From: Amphibalanus amphitrite
Taxonomy: Eukaryota > Arthropoda > Thecostraca > Balanomorpha > Balanidae
DNA: 64,000 nt
NCBI RefSeq assembly: GCF_019059575.1
Contig: NW_024881701.1
Location: 558,001 to 622,000, forward strand
Direction: 5' to 3'
Shown here: one piece after another, positions 23,912 through 36,429 of the stretch
Position numbering within the stretch: position 1 is the first letter of the stretch
Layout of the letters: each line of letters opens with the position of its first letter
Notes under the pieces: generated by a model
The model's input: only the letters and a program-made list of their open reading frames with translations
Told to the model about the DNA's origin: nothing
The model's database searches: none
Made by a program: the position numbers and the translations under genes

Positions 23912-26900
23912 ATGTTGGAGTGGTTAGCGGCCTGCCTCGTGGTTGTTATGCTGGCGATGATTGTTCGGGAAATCTTCCGGAAGCCGGCGAACTTTCCACC
24001 AGGTAAGTAAAAGAGAAACGTGGACGATCGCAATCAGCTTTGTTTGGATCATTCATTAGTTATCTTGCATATTTAGTCACATTACACTAACAGGCATAGG
24101 TATGAACCCTTCAGGAGTGAAGTCAATCGATCAAACAATCGATATAATAATTAAAGAGCTCATTTACCCTCAATCACCATGATTATTTAAAAAGACAACA
24201 CTAAAAAGAAGTGTAAAAAGGTCAGTTCCATCAGGTAGAGGGCAGCGCAATGCGCTTTGTATCAATCATATTATTTTCTTCATGTTGACATGAGTCACCG
24301 TGAACGTTCCGATCACTCACGTGGGTGCTTTCCAGCTGGACTCAGCAGCAGACTATCACGTTTTGTGCGTGCTGCAGGTCCTCCGGTAGTCCCGCTCCTT
24401 GGAAGCTCGGTGGCGATCAAGCTTGGGTCGACTCTCCCGCATCTGGTGTTCGAGAGCCTCGGCAAGATATACGGAAAAATCATTGGTAAGGACGTGTCAT
24501 GAATGAATGAATGAATGAATGAATGAATGAATGAATGAATGAATGAATGAATAAATAAATGAATGAATAAATGAATGAATGGATGAATGAATGAATGAGC
24601 GAGCGAATGAATGAATGGATGGATGGATGAATGAAGAAACGGAGGAGCAAACGAACAAACCAACTAAATGAATGAGGGGATGGATAGAACTTGAACAAAC
24701 AAACGAATACATTGAATGATTGAATGAGCGAATCACAGCCTGACTGGTATAGGTATCAGCAAAACATAAAACAATATCTTAATTCACGGATTTAATAAAT
24801 TAAATACACCAGGGTCAAATGCATTATATGGCATACTGGAGTCTAGGAAACACGTATCGGCGGTACATCAATGATAACTGATATCGTTTTTGATGCTCCA
24901 GGCTTCTACCTGTTTGGACAGCCCGTGATCATTCTGCGGGACTACGATCTGATACACGAAGCATTCAGCAAGACAGAGTTTTCCGGTCGTGAGCAGACGT
25001 TTGTCATACAAAACCGGTCCTTCTTCATGGGAAACGGTAAGTGCCAAGTGGAACGGTCTGCGGTTGGCTGGGGCTCTCAGCAATATAGGCATTGCAGCAT
25101 GTTTGACTATTTATTCACTGTTGTTCATTGCACGATAGGGATTTGCTTGTGAACGGCCGAAACGCGTTGTAACTTGTATGTTCCACGCGGCACGCAGTGT
25201 GGGACAGAATCATATCTAATCGTTGGTTTGTTGCCGGACAGTAGCTGATTTGTCGTTCATTACTTCGCAAGCGCATAAACATTGCCTCACTTTGTATTGC
25301 TGAGCAAAAATATGCCTCATCTATTCCGTAACAAGATTGTGTGTATTGCGGAACAGTATCATGTGTATAGCGGTACAGTATCCTGTGTGCATTGTGGTAC
25401 AGTCGTGTACAGGTTGATGGTCCCCTACTCTTTATCCACCGGGTTCCTATGGCTCAGCATTGGCAGCAGCCGCCTGGTACCGGTAGGCTGTGCCGCATGA
25501 CCCGAGAGTGAAGCGGCACAGCCTACCCACACTGTATGACACCGGCTCGGGTCGCCTGGTAGAGCGATTTGACCGGACGCTGCGTTACACCGGCTGGGGG
25601 GAGGGGGTAAAGGTCAGGCCTGTCTATTTGGCTCGGCTCGGTGGATGAGGCGGGCTGGAGTGTGGTGTGGGGCGGGGGTGATGTGGGGAGGGAGTGAGCG
25701 GACCTGGGGCTGGGTGTGAGTGGTCACTTGTCGCGTAGAACCGATCGTAATCCACCCTCCAAAAATTCGCTTTAGAGATATTCACAAAACCCAGGGGGGT
25801 TCAAACACCCATCTCCCAAGTGGGGTGCCGAAGGACAGGTAAGGGTCCATACGGTCTCCTCATGATTTGCAGCAAAGAAAGAAAACAGACCTGTCACCAA
25901 ATAATCTTTCTGAAAAGTGGACTAATCGCATAGCCTCGGACACAGAAATAAACATCCAGCACGCGAAGCGTCTCGAACCGGGCCTCTCACTACCGGTCAG
26001 TTTGACAGTCTAGCACTCCTACGCTGAGCTACACCGGATCGTGGCCACGGCCGGGGCAAAGTCTGGCCGGGCGGGCGGCGGGGCCGGGAGGTCGGCAGCA
26101 AAGTCAATAAATGTTTTTTGTGGTTTCGGGTGTCGGTCGCTCTAGCTTGGTGGAATGATGATGGATCATTGGCAAAACTTTCAACGTGGAGTCCCGGTTC
26201 GAGCCTCATCGGGGCTCCGGCTACTTTTCCGAGGTAGGATCTGGTTTGATTTTAGTGGTTGCGAGCCATTTATACGGTTTTATATCTACATGTCGATTGT
26301 CGATTGATTGATTGATTCATTCATTCGTTCATTTAATACATGTCGACATTTAGCATACGAATTGACATCCAGGACCAATCCGATCAATCTACTATTTTCA
26401 TAAGCGTATTGCCTAAATATCATGCATATATGTGGCACAAGACCTATGGTTGCCTCGATACCGTGCCAAATCACGTTTTGCACAATGCACAAGTAAATTA
26501 TATTCGCTGGGTCTTCCGTGCATTGTGCTTAGCAAAAACAGGAATGCAATTGTTACAGTGGCGGCGGAAGCGGGGGGGCAGCGGGGGCACGGCGCCCCCT
26601 ATCTTCCAGGGTGGGGGGGCAAACATATCTTTTTGCCCCCCCAAAATTGTTATCGACGAAGTACCACAATACTTCCATACTACCTACGTCAGGAACATAT
26701 GCCAGTTTGGCTGAGTACCTTTTTATTAAGTTGATATAGCGAGTAACTTGGATTGATAATAGCCGTTTTCACGACGGGCTATCCGGCGAGCTAGTCCGTG
26801 ACGGACTATTTCCACCAAACGCCCTCCACACATAATGCTCAGAAATCAAGCAGAGCTATCTACGAGCTACCGGTAACCGAAGTCTGGAAGAGTAGGACGG

Positions 26901-29900
26901 AACGCGAGTGGCCCGGCAGGCGGCACGGACGTCACGAAAGTGCGTCTGAGCGTGCCACAGGCCTTTCCCCGCGACTCTGCCAGACGCCAGCCGGCATAGG
27001 CGCGTGAGCCGGGGGGCAGCATGGGGGCAGCCTGCCCCCACAACTCTGGGGCCGTGGGGGTCTCTGCCCCCGCAAAGTTTCAAAGGGCCAGGAACCGTCG
27101 GGGCAGCTTGTCCTCCCCATATTAGCGGCCGAGGGCCTCAAAGAAAAGCTGAATGGAAGACAATACCTATTTAAGTAAAAAAATCCCCCTCTGTACGGGG
27201 ACCCGCAGTTGCTATTGTACACGAACCCCAACTCTAGCCGTCTGTCCTGTCCAGTAACAACCGATAACATTGATATCGACTGCCGGTCCCTGCACAAGAG
27301 CAGCTGAGGTTTTCTGTGCGTGCCCTCTGACAGCTTATCGTTGTTCCCTGTGAGGGTGCTGGGACAATTTACTCAGGGTCGCTGTACAGTAGCAACTGCG
27401 GGTCCCCGTACCTGACTTGACAGCTCATGTGTGGAAGCTTTAAACGTTTATTCCAGGTTACCAAAAAGGTAGTTTCTTGACTCAGATGAGACTAATTATC
27501 TCACTTATTTGCAAATGTTTTATTTTTTATTTTTGTTGTAAAGGCCAAGAGGTGAAAAATAAGTGGCCTAAAACCGGTGAGAAAACTAGATTTGGGGGTA
27601 CCCTAGGTTCCGGGAAGGATCAGGTGTGCCCCCCCATCCCAAAATACCTTCCGCCGCCACTGAATTGTTAAGCGACGCAAAATGTGCAATGCAGCAAGTG
27701 ACCACACACACCCGCCCAGCCCCCATGGTCCACCAACACGCCCCACACCACTCGCCAGCCCACGCCAACCACCGAGACGAGCCCCTCCCCCCGCGCTGGT
27801 CTGACGCGACAGCTGGTCTACAAAGCGCTCCACCCGGCGACCCGAGCCGATGTCAAACAGCGTGGGTAGACTGTGCCGCTTCACTCTCGGGTCTTGCGGC
27901 ACAGCCTACCGGTACCAGGCGGCTGCTGCCAATGCTGAGCCATAGGAACCCGATGGATAAAGAGAAGGGGACCATCAACCTGTACACGACTGTACAGTAT
28001 CAATCGTGCATTGCGATTATACGGTATCATATGTGCATTGCGGAACAGTATCTGTGTGCATTGCGGCACAGTATCCTGTGTGCATTGCGGAACAGTATCG
28101 TGTGGTTCGCAGGCCAGTAATAAATCGCACACGTCAGTTACACGATAAAATGCGTAGAATGCGTGGCACTACCGTGCATTAGTTTTGGAACAGAGTCGGA
28201 CCGTGTGTGTGAGTCTCCTTAATTAAACATTTTCCCCAGTGCCAGCGTCTGCCTTACTTTGAGCTGTAACCCCGTCACCACACCCCGGCCCTGCTCCCTC
28301 CCGCAGGCATCATATTCGGCCAGGGCGGCGGCTGGTCACTGCACCGTCGGTTCGCGCTGCAGCAGCTGCACGACCTGGGTGTCGGCCGGCCACGCTCCGA
28401 GCTGCTCGTTCAACTGGAGGTGGACGCACTGGTGCGCCGGCTGACCGCCTCCGGGGGCGACCTGGAGGTCAACACCACCTTCTGCATGAGCGGCTGCAAC
28501 GCACTCCTGCAGCTGGTCGCCGGAAAACGGTACGGAGGAGGGAATATAGGCATTTGGGTGGGTGGGATGGGATGTTGGAGGTAACAGGATGGAGCCCGGT
28601 CAGTGAGTAGGTGATCTGTGGGGTAGGTGGTACAGGTCTCGCGGGTTTTAACGGTAGGTTTTGCACCTAGAAAATTTAGTGTACTTCAGGCTATATCTTC
28701 GTCGTCTTAAGCTTTTAAGTGTTTTGAAGATGCGATCGACTTGTTGGTTCACAAGCCGGCCATGATCGTGTAAAATGGTTTCATCGTAGATCGATTAGTT
28801 TCTGAGATATAATAACCGGAAATGTAAAAGTGAAAAACCTACCGCTTAATCTCGCGAGAGCCGTACATATGACCGTGGGGTAGGGAGTGGATTGTGGACG
28901 TAATATGGTTGTCATGACGGAAAGAACTGAGCGTATGCTGAGTTTAGTGGGTATTGGGTTCGACTGGGTTTTAATTTGGTCGTATGCGATGGTAATGGGA
29001 TGCAATAATTGTCTGGGGAATTAGGCTACAGCTCCATGGTTATGCCACCTACGACCTTACGCTGCGCATTATGGCAAAAATAAAACGGACTCCGTCACCA
29101 GAATTACGATTCAGGCTACGTTGTACGTCAACTATATCGGCTCATCAAATTTAAATCTCACGGAACCGGCTGTCATTGTCAGTGGACGGAGTACCAAAAT
29201 AGCCGGCGGAAACCCGGGACACGTTTGACGTAGGCACCCTTCAATGTATGGGCCGGTCATTGAGTAATCCTTAATGCATTACTCTGAACGTCGTAATAGC
29301 GTCTGCGAACTGCGTGACATACTTTAATCAATGCCAGGCATTTGTGATATAAAAGACTCGGATCCGGAGGGGCAATGACACCTATTGGAACAATATGGGC
29401 CACAGCATGCACACCCTGGGTCCTGAACGACTTTTGTTCTCCGATTTGTGATATAGACATGCCTCAATAGCTATAAAAAATAGCTAGACATGCCTCAATA
29501 GCTATAGCTATTATAGCTTACATGAGCAGTAGACATTGAACACTAATGTTCTCGAACGTTTTCAATGTCTTATATTTATAGGAAGTACAAGTTTCTCTCT
29601 ACTGCACTAAGCTGCTTAGCATGCCATATAATTTAACAGTTATAATGAAAAAATAATGACAATACCACAAACCCGTATTTGTTCGTCACCCTCTGACGGG
29701 TCTGACCCCTCCCCCCAATCGCCCCTCTTCAGGTACGAGCTGGACGATCCCGTGTTTGCCCAGCTGGTGAACGACACGGACCGAGTGATGCGCTTGGCCG
29801 GTCCGGGTAACATCCTCTCTCTGCTGCCGTGGGCCCGGCACCTGGCGCCGAGCGCCACCGGCTTCAGGGCCCTCTGCGCCCTGCGCGACACCACCTGCAG

Positions 29901-32900
29901 TCTGTTCGGGGAGATTGTCGAGGAGCACCGGCGAACGCTGAACGCCGGGAAACCCAGGGACTATGTGGACGCGTTCCTGATTGAAATGGAGAAGGAGGGC
30001 GCTAAGGAGAAGGACTTTACGAGTGAGTCGTATGCTCGCCATCTGTAGTACATTTTTTACTCACAGTAAATATCCATTCTTATTTTACTTTTGTTCCACT
30101 CTTAATTATCATCGCCACTCTTGTACGGTTTTACTGTGCTTTACTGTGTGTTTTTTTTCGAGTAGGTTTGTGCTGTATGCGTGTTTGATTTTATGAATTG
30201 ACTTCGTCTTTCAATGGGAATCCCGTCGACGATCTTGGTAAATAAAAAAATAAAAAATAAAATAAATAATGATCTTCACATTTTGATACCACGATTCGGG
30301 TATAAGTAACGGGATTGTACAGCACGACTAAAACGTTAGGGTTGAAAAGTGAGCAACAATAAGAATTGCGACCGAATGATAAACGGAAACGCCATTCCTC
30401 CATCTGACAACGGTTCCGTATCTCCTTTCAGAGCAGCACCTGGAGATCCTGCTGATGGACCTCTTCCAGGCGGGGATCGAGACCATCAACTCGACGCTGT
30501 GCTGGGCGGTGCTGCTGCTGGCCCGCCACCCGGAGGTGCAGGCGCGGCTGCACGCCGAGCTGGACGAGCTGCTGGGTGCCAACTCACTGCGCTGGTCCGA
30601 TAGACAGAGGTGGGGCCGATGGTGCCCGGCGGTTCAATCACATTTAATGACAGAGATTCACAATGTAAATGTCACATCTGTTCAGTGTTCTTCACCAACG
30701 ACTCAAGACCACTACATAATGACTAGAAACATGATCATTCATTTATTTCCATTCCACGATAATTGTCCAAAGTGCATGCGATGTCTTATGTAGGTAGGTA
30801 TTACTGACAGACGACAGTGCTTATAAGACATGTCGCGTCTGACATGTCATGACACTGTTTCAGCCTGCCGTACCTGCAGGCCACCATCAACGAGGTGCAC
30901 CGGTTCGGCACAGTGACGAACGTATCTGTGCCTCACTTCACCTCCTTCCAGCCGGTCGTCTTCAACGGTGAGTCGGGTGCCCACTGCCCACCCGCGGCGG
31001 TAACTTTGATCCGTGATCGCCCGGTAACAGTCGACGTGTACTTAGTGACAAGGGCAGGAACGGAAGATTGTGTTTTGCTGAGTGACTAGCGCAAGTAAGC
31101 AGGACTAACTACTCCGGGAAGTAAAGCTAGAAACAAAGGAGCTTTCAGTCACTTCTAACTGTTCATTTTGTTGGCACTTATGGGATCGTTGTAGAAAGAA
31201 GGCTCTCGAAATAAAAAGAATCAAATACACATATGTGGGTAACTATAATATCAAACTGGGGAGCGTTTAAATCAACTTATATAAGCCAGTGGCGGCGGAT
31301 TCGATTTTGGCGTGGGGGGGGGGGGGGGCAAGATCCCAGTCGAGATGATGTCATAGGCGGATCCAGAAAGACGTTTTCGACGCTGTAGGGGACATACCCC
31401 CCAAAAAAGTGTCTTAAAATCCAAAAACTACTCGGATTTCGATTCCTTTATACTGCTGATTGCTGAACAGTATAAAGCAAAAACATTCCTGATAAAAGTT
31501 TTATTATTAGGAAACATAAGGTAGGTACATACATTTTGTCTATTTCGGGCGATGCAGGGGAAGGGGGAGTAGAGTACATATTTGCTTTAAATGCCCGCTC
31601 CCTGGATCCGCCAGTGGACGATGTAACGATTTTCGTATTGCTATATCAGAAAAAAGCTCCAATGGGAAAAATAGTGCCATAACCCGATCGCATATCAGAT
31701 GTTGAAGAACGGTGCCAAACCTTTTGAAGTAGGCGAGCGCTTTTCTTCAATGAGGTAACTCGTTATTCCTCTGTTCATTTTACGTTCGATTTCCGTTTAC
31801 CCTTCCTTTAAAAAGTATTTCTGAGACAGATATCAATCCCGCTCACAGCGGGAGGAGACCGCTCAAACATTCAGAGACAGTCGGTCGCATCTAAACCTAT
31901 TGGGACAGCGATCCGCCAGAAACCCACCCCAAGGCAGTAGTTCGCCAACTAAGCTCACCGAGACGGGCTGGCTCGATGGGTTTATACAGTAAGCCTACAG
32001 CAAGGCCTAACTAAGGCCCAAACGCTCGTCAAGCTGGGAACGGAGGTATGAGGTGAGGGAGCGCGGCGGCAGGCTAGGGTGAAGGAGCGGTGGACTGGAG
32101 CGAGAATCCAGAAGCTCTGGGTGGGACGTTTCTTTATTAGCGCTTTAGGGTGCGCAGCGCTGACTGCGGTAAGGTCCAAAAAATCACACCAAATTTTGCC
32201 ACATCTACCGGTTCAGGCACTCGAGAATCAGCGGCCAGTGATATCTACAAAGACAAAGCATTTCCAACCCAGCTTCAACCTGGTGTCAGGGCGTCCCAGG
32301 TGGCTTTAATTACAGTTACACATACCAAACGGCCTCAGTGCAGCCAGTCTGTGGCCGAAACCATTCGGAACAGAATTCAACGAAAAGTGAGACAAGGTTA
32401 GTGCTATCGTTATGTGCCATTATAGACTTGGACCCCGTTGGCTTGACCCACTGGAAGGTGTTAGTTATCGGACGCTGCGGGGCATACTCATTTTTCCAAA
32501 ATGCCTTAGATTTTCCTTTCGTGTTCGATGCTCTGTATTCTACATATAGCCAGCCTTTAGCCAGAGGGGGCCCACTAATGATCAGTGCCCTAACCCTCAA
32601 AAGTTTCCAACATTAATTTTTACTTATTTAATAGTGAAAACTGAAATAAAGCGGATACTGAACTGTATACATCCAGTTTTTACACTGGCCCCACACAAGC
32701 CTCCGAATGCCCAAAGCAGATCTCTGATGACTGGCCTTTGGGTGTTATACCGTGCATTGGTCAATGTGTTCAATGTGTACGACCTCGGCGTTACCATTTT
32801 ATGCACTGGAAACTGTTGCGCTAAAAAAAATCAGGGGAGTGGCTTATTACGAGCGCTCATCAGTCAACTACCCGCAAGCGAATGGCTAGCCCTTCCGTTT

Positions 32901-35372
32901 CCGCTCGCTTGCGATTTGGCATTTATGTACAAAAATAGCGGCAAACGACCACTGAAAGTATGAGTTGCGTCTCTTGCGCACTTAAAATATCTCTAAATCG
33001 AATCTGAAAAGACAAAAAAAAAGCTATAAAGCGGAAATGGTTAGCATTTACACATATTCAAAAGGCACCGTTGGACAAACTGTAGGAGCGCATAGCTGCA
33101 ATATCAGGTTATGGAAAATTTCCTCATGTTTAGGGCACAAATTATGGAGGGGCAAGAATACTACGTTTGCCCCTCCTCCAAAAGTTTCTTAGGGATCGAT
33201 GCCTCCTCTGCCGCCCCGTATCCGTCGCCCCTGTAAGCGGTCACTGAAGGCCTGGGTTGCCGCTGCGTCACGTTGACGCTTATGATGTCTCCAAAACTAG
33301 GTTGAAGAGAGGAAAACTTCAAATGAACGCGAACGCTTGTCATTTAAGAAAGGCAACGTATGATTAAGTATAGTTAATCTGGTTACATCTTCAGATGATC
33401 GAACAGAATAATCAGGTATATGGTTTCTTGTCTAAGTTTAGTCACAAATTATGGGGGGGCAAAAAGATACTTTTGCCCCCCAAGAGTTTGCCAGGGGGGC
33501 AGCTGCCCCCCCTGCCCCCCCCGAATCCGCCGCCCCTGATATAAGCATTGACAGTAAACACTGATTCAAATAGTCACAGTCACCTCAGGTCGTTCGGTCG
33601 AAGTCCCGATGAAGTTTTACCATTCAGCAGACTTCTGAGCTCTAAACATAGGCGCCATCATTCCGAACCCACCACCGAAAATAAGCCTGACATCTGAAAC
33701 GACGTTCCCATTCATCGAAAAAGCGACACAATGTCGTATCACCGTAATGAAACGCTCGTAAATAAGGACCATCTCTGAGAACCGTTGACCGGAAAGGGCC
33801 CGTTTCCTGTCGAGGCCACGTGACGTGGGAGGGGAGCGACTGTCGCGATCTCCAGCTCAGCACGTGCCATCGTCAGTCCTGGATAGCCCGTCCGCGCCAC
33901 AGTTGAGATGACAAGCTCCGGTAGTGGTCTCACACCAGGTATTTTTGACCGAATCGTTCCGTTCCCCGGTGCGAACTAACTAGACAGGCTGAGCCGCTGA
34001 ACTGCATTTGCCTCTGCATAGTTGGTCGCATAAAAACATCTTTTTAAATAATTGAATCATACATCAGATATCCATCAATCGAAGTCAGTCATCTGCAAGG
34101 CTAGTTTGTTTCTCTTTCTCGTCAATGATGGTAACACGCACCGAACTTGAACGCTTGAAATACACAATGACTAACCCATAGGCCTTCCATGCTTGAAGAA
34201 TAGGTAATACAATATAAAAGACAGTTTCGAAGTTCATGAGGAACTCATGAAAACCCTATTGCATGCCCACATTTTGTAGATATTATACATTGCTGCATCG
34301 GATATCCCAGCCTCAGTTGCTCATCACGAGTCTCCATTACAGGGCCATGCGGTACAGCATAACTTCAGGCGTTCGACACCACTGCCATCTATCGACTGAA
34401 GAAGTAAACTGGTAACACAGGGGCACCAACCAAACAGACATCATTCCTAGGCTAAAATTTCTCAATAAAGGCTACGTGTCTAGCGTAACGTTCCAACACA
34501 AAGCAGCAGCACAGGTTCTCCGAGCACCAAATGACAATCATACCTGCCCGCAGATTACGTGATTCCGCGCAACAGTCTGATCCTACCGGACATTTACCAC
34601 GTGCACCACGACCCGAGCTACTGGAGCGAGCCGGAGCGGTTCCGACCTGACCGCTTCATCGACCAGAACGGCCAGCTGGTGCACGAGCCGCGACTGCTCA
34701 TGTTCGGCACCGGTGAGTCGTCGGGGCTCGTGGAGGCTCGGACGAGTCGGTGGCTCACGAGTCACGAATCATTGCTGGGTCGGGCGGTTAGCGAGTCGCG
34801 ACGGCTGAGCCGTGGGGCTCACGCGAGGCGTTGAGCCAGTCGGCTCATTACGCTTAAAACAGGGCACACCGGTACTCGGTTGCCAATAGTTACTCTTATG
34901 AGCCAGGACAGCCAAGTCATTAGCTCGAAGCATTTCTGTTCTTGCCTCAAATGCACTAAAATCATAACACCAAAAGGTCTATTTGAGACCTCCTTTCACG
35001 ATCTCGGTCTGTGTGCGCAGGTCGCCGCTCCTGCCTGGGCGAGTTGTTTCACGATCCCCGTCTGTGCGCGCAGGTCGCCGCTCCTGCCTGGGCGAGTCGC
35101 TGGCCCGGATGGAGGTGTTCCTGTTCGTGGGCGGCCTTCTGCAGGCGTTCCACCTGGAGCTGCCCCCGGACGCGCCGCCGGCCGACCTCAGTCCACAGGC
35201 AGGCGTCACGTACAAACCGCGTCCCTTCCGACTGCGGTTCCGACCGCGCCGGCCGGCAGCTCCCGAGCTGAACGTGGCCGCGCTGGCGCTGCGCAGCGAG
35301 CAGAACAGCTACTGCATCAAACGCAGCAGCTTCAGCTCCAAGGTGCACTTCAAGGAGGAGCGAGAGATCTGA
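23912..35372 (+). CDS. Cytochrome P450, CYP2 clan, microsomal
   Basis: This is a haem-thiolate monooxygenase; its substrate is unknown. Nine coding exons: 23912-24002, 24378-24485, 24902-25036, 28307-28529, 29733-30022, 30432-30609, 30864-30967, 34554-34712, 35074-35372. They join in frame to 528 residues. The N-terminus is a membrane anchor (about residues 3-18) followed by a basic stretch and the proline hinge PPGPPVVPLLGS, typical of ER-bound CYP2-clan enzymes. Other landmarks are helix I AGIET (296-300), the ExxR motif EVHR (352-355), PERF (403-406) and the haem loop FGTGRRSCLGE with Cys434. About 94 residues follow the cysteine, roughly 30-40 more than usual, ending in a basic, Ser-rich tail. 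The last exon's acceptor lies in a 53-bp tandem duplication. The P450 identity is certain. I cannot place it in a CYP family; arthropod CYP15, CYP18 and CYP303-307 types are possible relatives. Confidence 0.93.
24499..24680. repeat. (TGAA)n microsatellite in P450 intron
   Basis: A near-uninterrupted GAAT/TGAA tetranucleotide run starts 13 bp after the donor of exon 24378-24485 and degrades toward 24680. The His/Ser/Phe/Ile repeat ORFs on the minus strand are artefacts of it. Confidence 0.95.
25975..26040 (-). repeat. tRNA-like sequence (minus strand)
   Basis: On the minus strand it reads CCGGTGTAGCTCAGCGTAGG (A box) and then CCCGGTTCGAGAC (B box) about 50 bp later. The stems do not close into a clean cloverleaf, so a degenerate tRNA or SINE head is more likely than a functional tRNA gene. 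Confidence 0.45.
26130..26215 (+). repeat. tRNA-like sequence (plus strand)
   Basis: A B box (CCCGGTTCGAGCC) is clear near 26190, and a weaker A box (CTCTAGCTTGGTGG) lies near 26140. It is oriented opposite to the tRNA-like sequence 90 bp upstream. Probably a SINE fragment. Confidence 0.4.
26556..27662. mobile_element. hAT-like non-autonomous element, 8-bp duplication AATTGTTA
   Basis: Inverted termini CAGTGGCGGCGGAAG and CTTCCGCCGCCACTG bound 1,107 bp. Exact 8-bp direct repeats AATTGTTA flank it at 26548-26555 and 27663-27670. This is the diagnostic hAT signature. The interior has G/C-rich blocks and no transposase. It lies in the P450 intron 25037-28306. Confidence 0.88.
28005..28110. repeat. 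Short tandem array, ~24-bp unit
   Basis: Degenerate copies of GTGCATTGCGGAACAGTATC occur four to five times here. Two or three related copies lie at 25337-25400 in the same orientation, on the other side of the inverted-arm structure. Confidence 0.7.
29454..29575. repeat. Direct repeat and palindromes in P450 intron
   Basis: TAGACATGCCTCAATAGCTA occurs twice, 33 bp apart, and is followed by palindromic TAGCTATAGCTATTATAG-type sequence. A second inverted pair, AGACATTGAA with TTCAATGTCT, lies at about 29531-29571. Confidence 0.6.
31287..33538. mobile_element. hAT-like non-autonomous element, 8-bp duplication ATATAAGC
   Basis: The left terminus CAGTGGCGGCGGATTCG mirrors the right terminus CGAATCCGCCGCCCCTG. 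Exact duplications ATATAAGC lie at 31279-31286 and 33539-33546. The 2,252-bp interior contains a nested smaller element and a second, internal copy of the right-end sequence near 33134-33232. Interior ORFs (about 90-110 codons) match no transposase I recognise. It lies in the P450 intron 30968-34553. Confidence 0.85.
31352..31616. mobile_element. Small hAT-like MITE nested in the 31287 element
   Basis: Termini CATAGGCGGATCCAG and CTGGATCCGCCAGTG are inverted with one or two mismatches. The 8-bp flanks GATGATGT (31344-31351) and GACGATGT (31617-31624) differ by one base. It is 265 bp long, non-coding, and inserted 65 bp inside the older element. Confidence 0.72.
34997..35102 (+). repeat. 53-bp tandem duplication covering the last P450 splice acceptor
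   Basis: The unit starting at 34997 repeats at 35050 with few changes. Each copy includes a pyrimidine/GT-rich tract, a CAG acceptor (ending 35020 and 35073) and the codons for RRSCLGE. Only the second acceptor keeps the downstream frame, because 53 is not a multiple of three. Confidence 0.9.
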
Positions 35373-36187
35373 GCCGGCGGCGGCTGGAGTTGCTGCAACA
35401 AATGCTGGTCATGGAGTTGTATGCCAAGTTACCCGTTGTGGCTGAAGTCTGGTACACGCCGTGTATGCGCCTCGTAAGCAGTCGATACGAAGACGATCAT
35501 TCCGAGATAAGGACAACTTGTGGGATCTTGTGTTCTGTGTCGCTCTCTACAATTATAGACATTAGGTCTCGTAGAGGGTGCTAGTGCTACAAGCCTTCGA
35601 TATTTGAAGCTTGACCCGTATTTGATCGTACGGACGCACAAGTGTTGAATTTGTGCAGGATCTGTGTGTGAGGTTGTCTGCCCACCCTAGGGACCTGAGC
35701 CGTCTTGGGAAGGGACGCCAAAGTGCAGTGCAGTGTCGGCCAAGGGCCGTTCGCTTAGTTATTTCACATGCGCTGGTCGCATTGCTATCCGTTTTTACTT
35801 GAACCTTGTATCGCACTGATTCCCTTTGATGAGCTCTTTGTTACGAGTTCAAGACCAAACATTTATCAACCATGCGCTCGAGTAGACTGCAATCACCAGT
35901 GCCGCGCACAAGGTTATTATTCAGACTAGCTGAGTCTGCAAAGACATAGTCCAAGCGGGTCCTTGACTCCAGCAGCCATTCAGCAGCGCCGCCCCTATAA
36001 TTGCTGAACCCCTGCCGTGTAGTGTCATACTCGCCCGCCAGGCGGCACCACCACCGATACCGCGTGACGATCACGGAACAAAGCCTGTTTGTGACGACTG
36101 GCCTGTCTGCGGGACGAGCAGTCGTCGCGCACAAAGGCGCTGTCGGCTCTGACTCGGTGGCCGTGTGACACAGACGGTAGTCTGTTC
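35373..36187. other. P450 3' region
   Basis: Must contain the P450 3' untranslated region. No clear poly(A) signal was found and no other gene recognised. Confidence 0.35.
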
Positions 36188-36429
36188 CAGCGGTGTAACT
36201 TTCTATATGTATGGGGGTGCAGGTGCACCCCCATCCCCTGAAAGTGCACCCCCATCACGTTAAAGTGCACCCCCATAGGCTAAGCGGCGCCCCACACGCC
36301 GCCCGACACCGATAAGCTCTTGATCAAATGGCGAATGTGATTTCCCGGCTACATTCCGTCTCGTGACCGGCGTCGTGCTGCTTGTGGGCTTGGGAAGCGT
36401 CCAGTCGTATCGTTCCCCCAAAAAAATGG

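Larger units (their letters stand above)
25398..27996. repeat. Foldback structure with ~170-bp inverted arms (P450 intron)
   Basis: The left arm, about 25398-25567, and right arm, about 27826-27996, are reverse complements at roughly 90 percent by eye. Both contain GTACAGGTTGATGGTCCC, a GGCAGCAGCCGCCTGGTACC string and GCGGCACAG. The 2.26 kb spacer holds two tRNA-like sequences and a complete hAT-like element. Outside both arms are direct repeats of GTGCATTGCGGAACAGTATC. It lies in the intron before exon 28307-28529. Confidence 0.75.

Noticed and set aside
24313..24736. Minus-strand ORFs of repeated FIHS residues
   Set aside because: They are translations of the (TGAA)n microsatellite in three frames.
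24501..28132. CRISPR-like array reading of the short repeats
   Set aside because: This is eukaryotic DNA; the repeats are microsatellite or transposon-associated, with no unique equal-length spacers.
35011..35271. ORF beginning MCAGRRSCLGE as a separate P450 fragment
   Set aside because: It is the frame-shifted reading from the duplicated acceptor; the productive exon begins at 35074.
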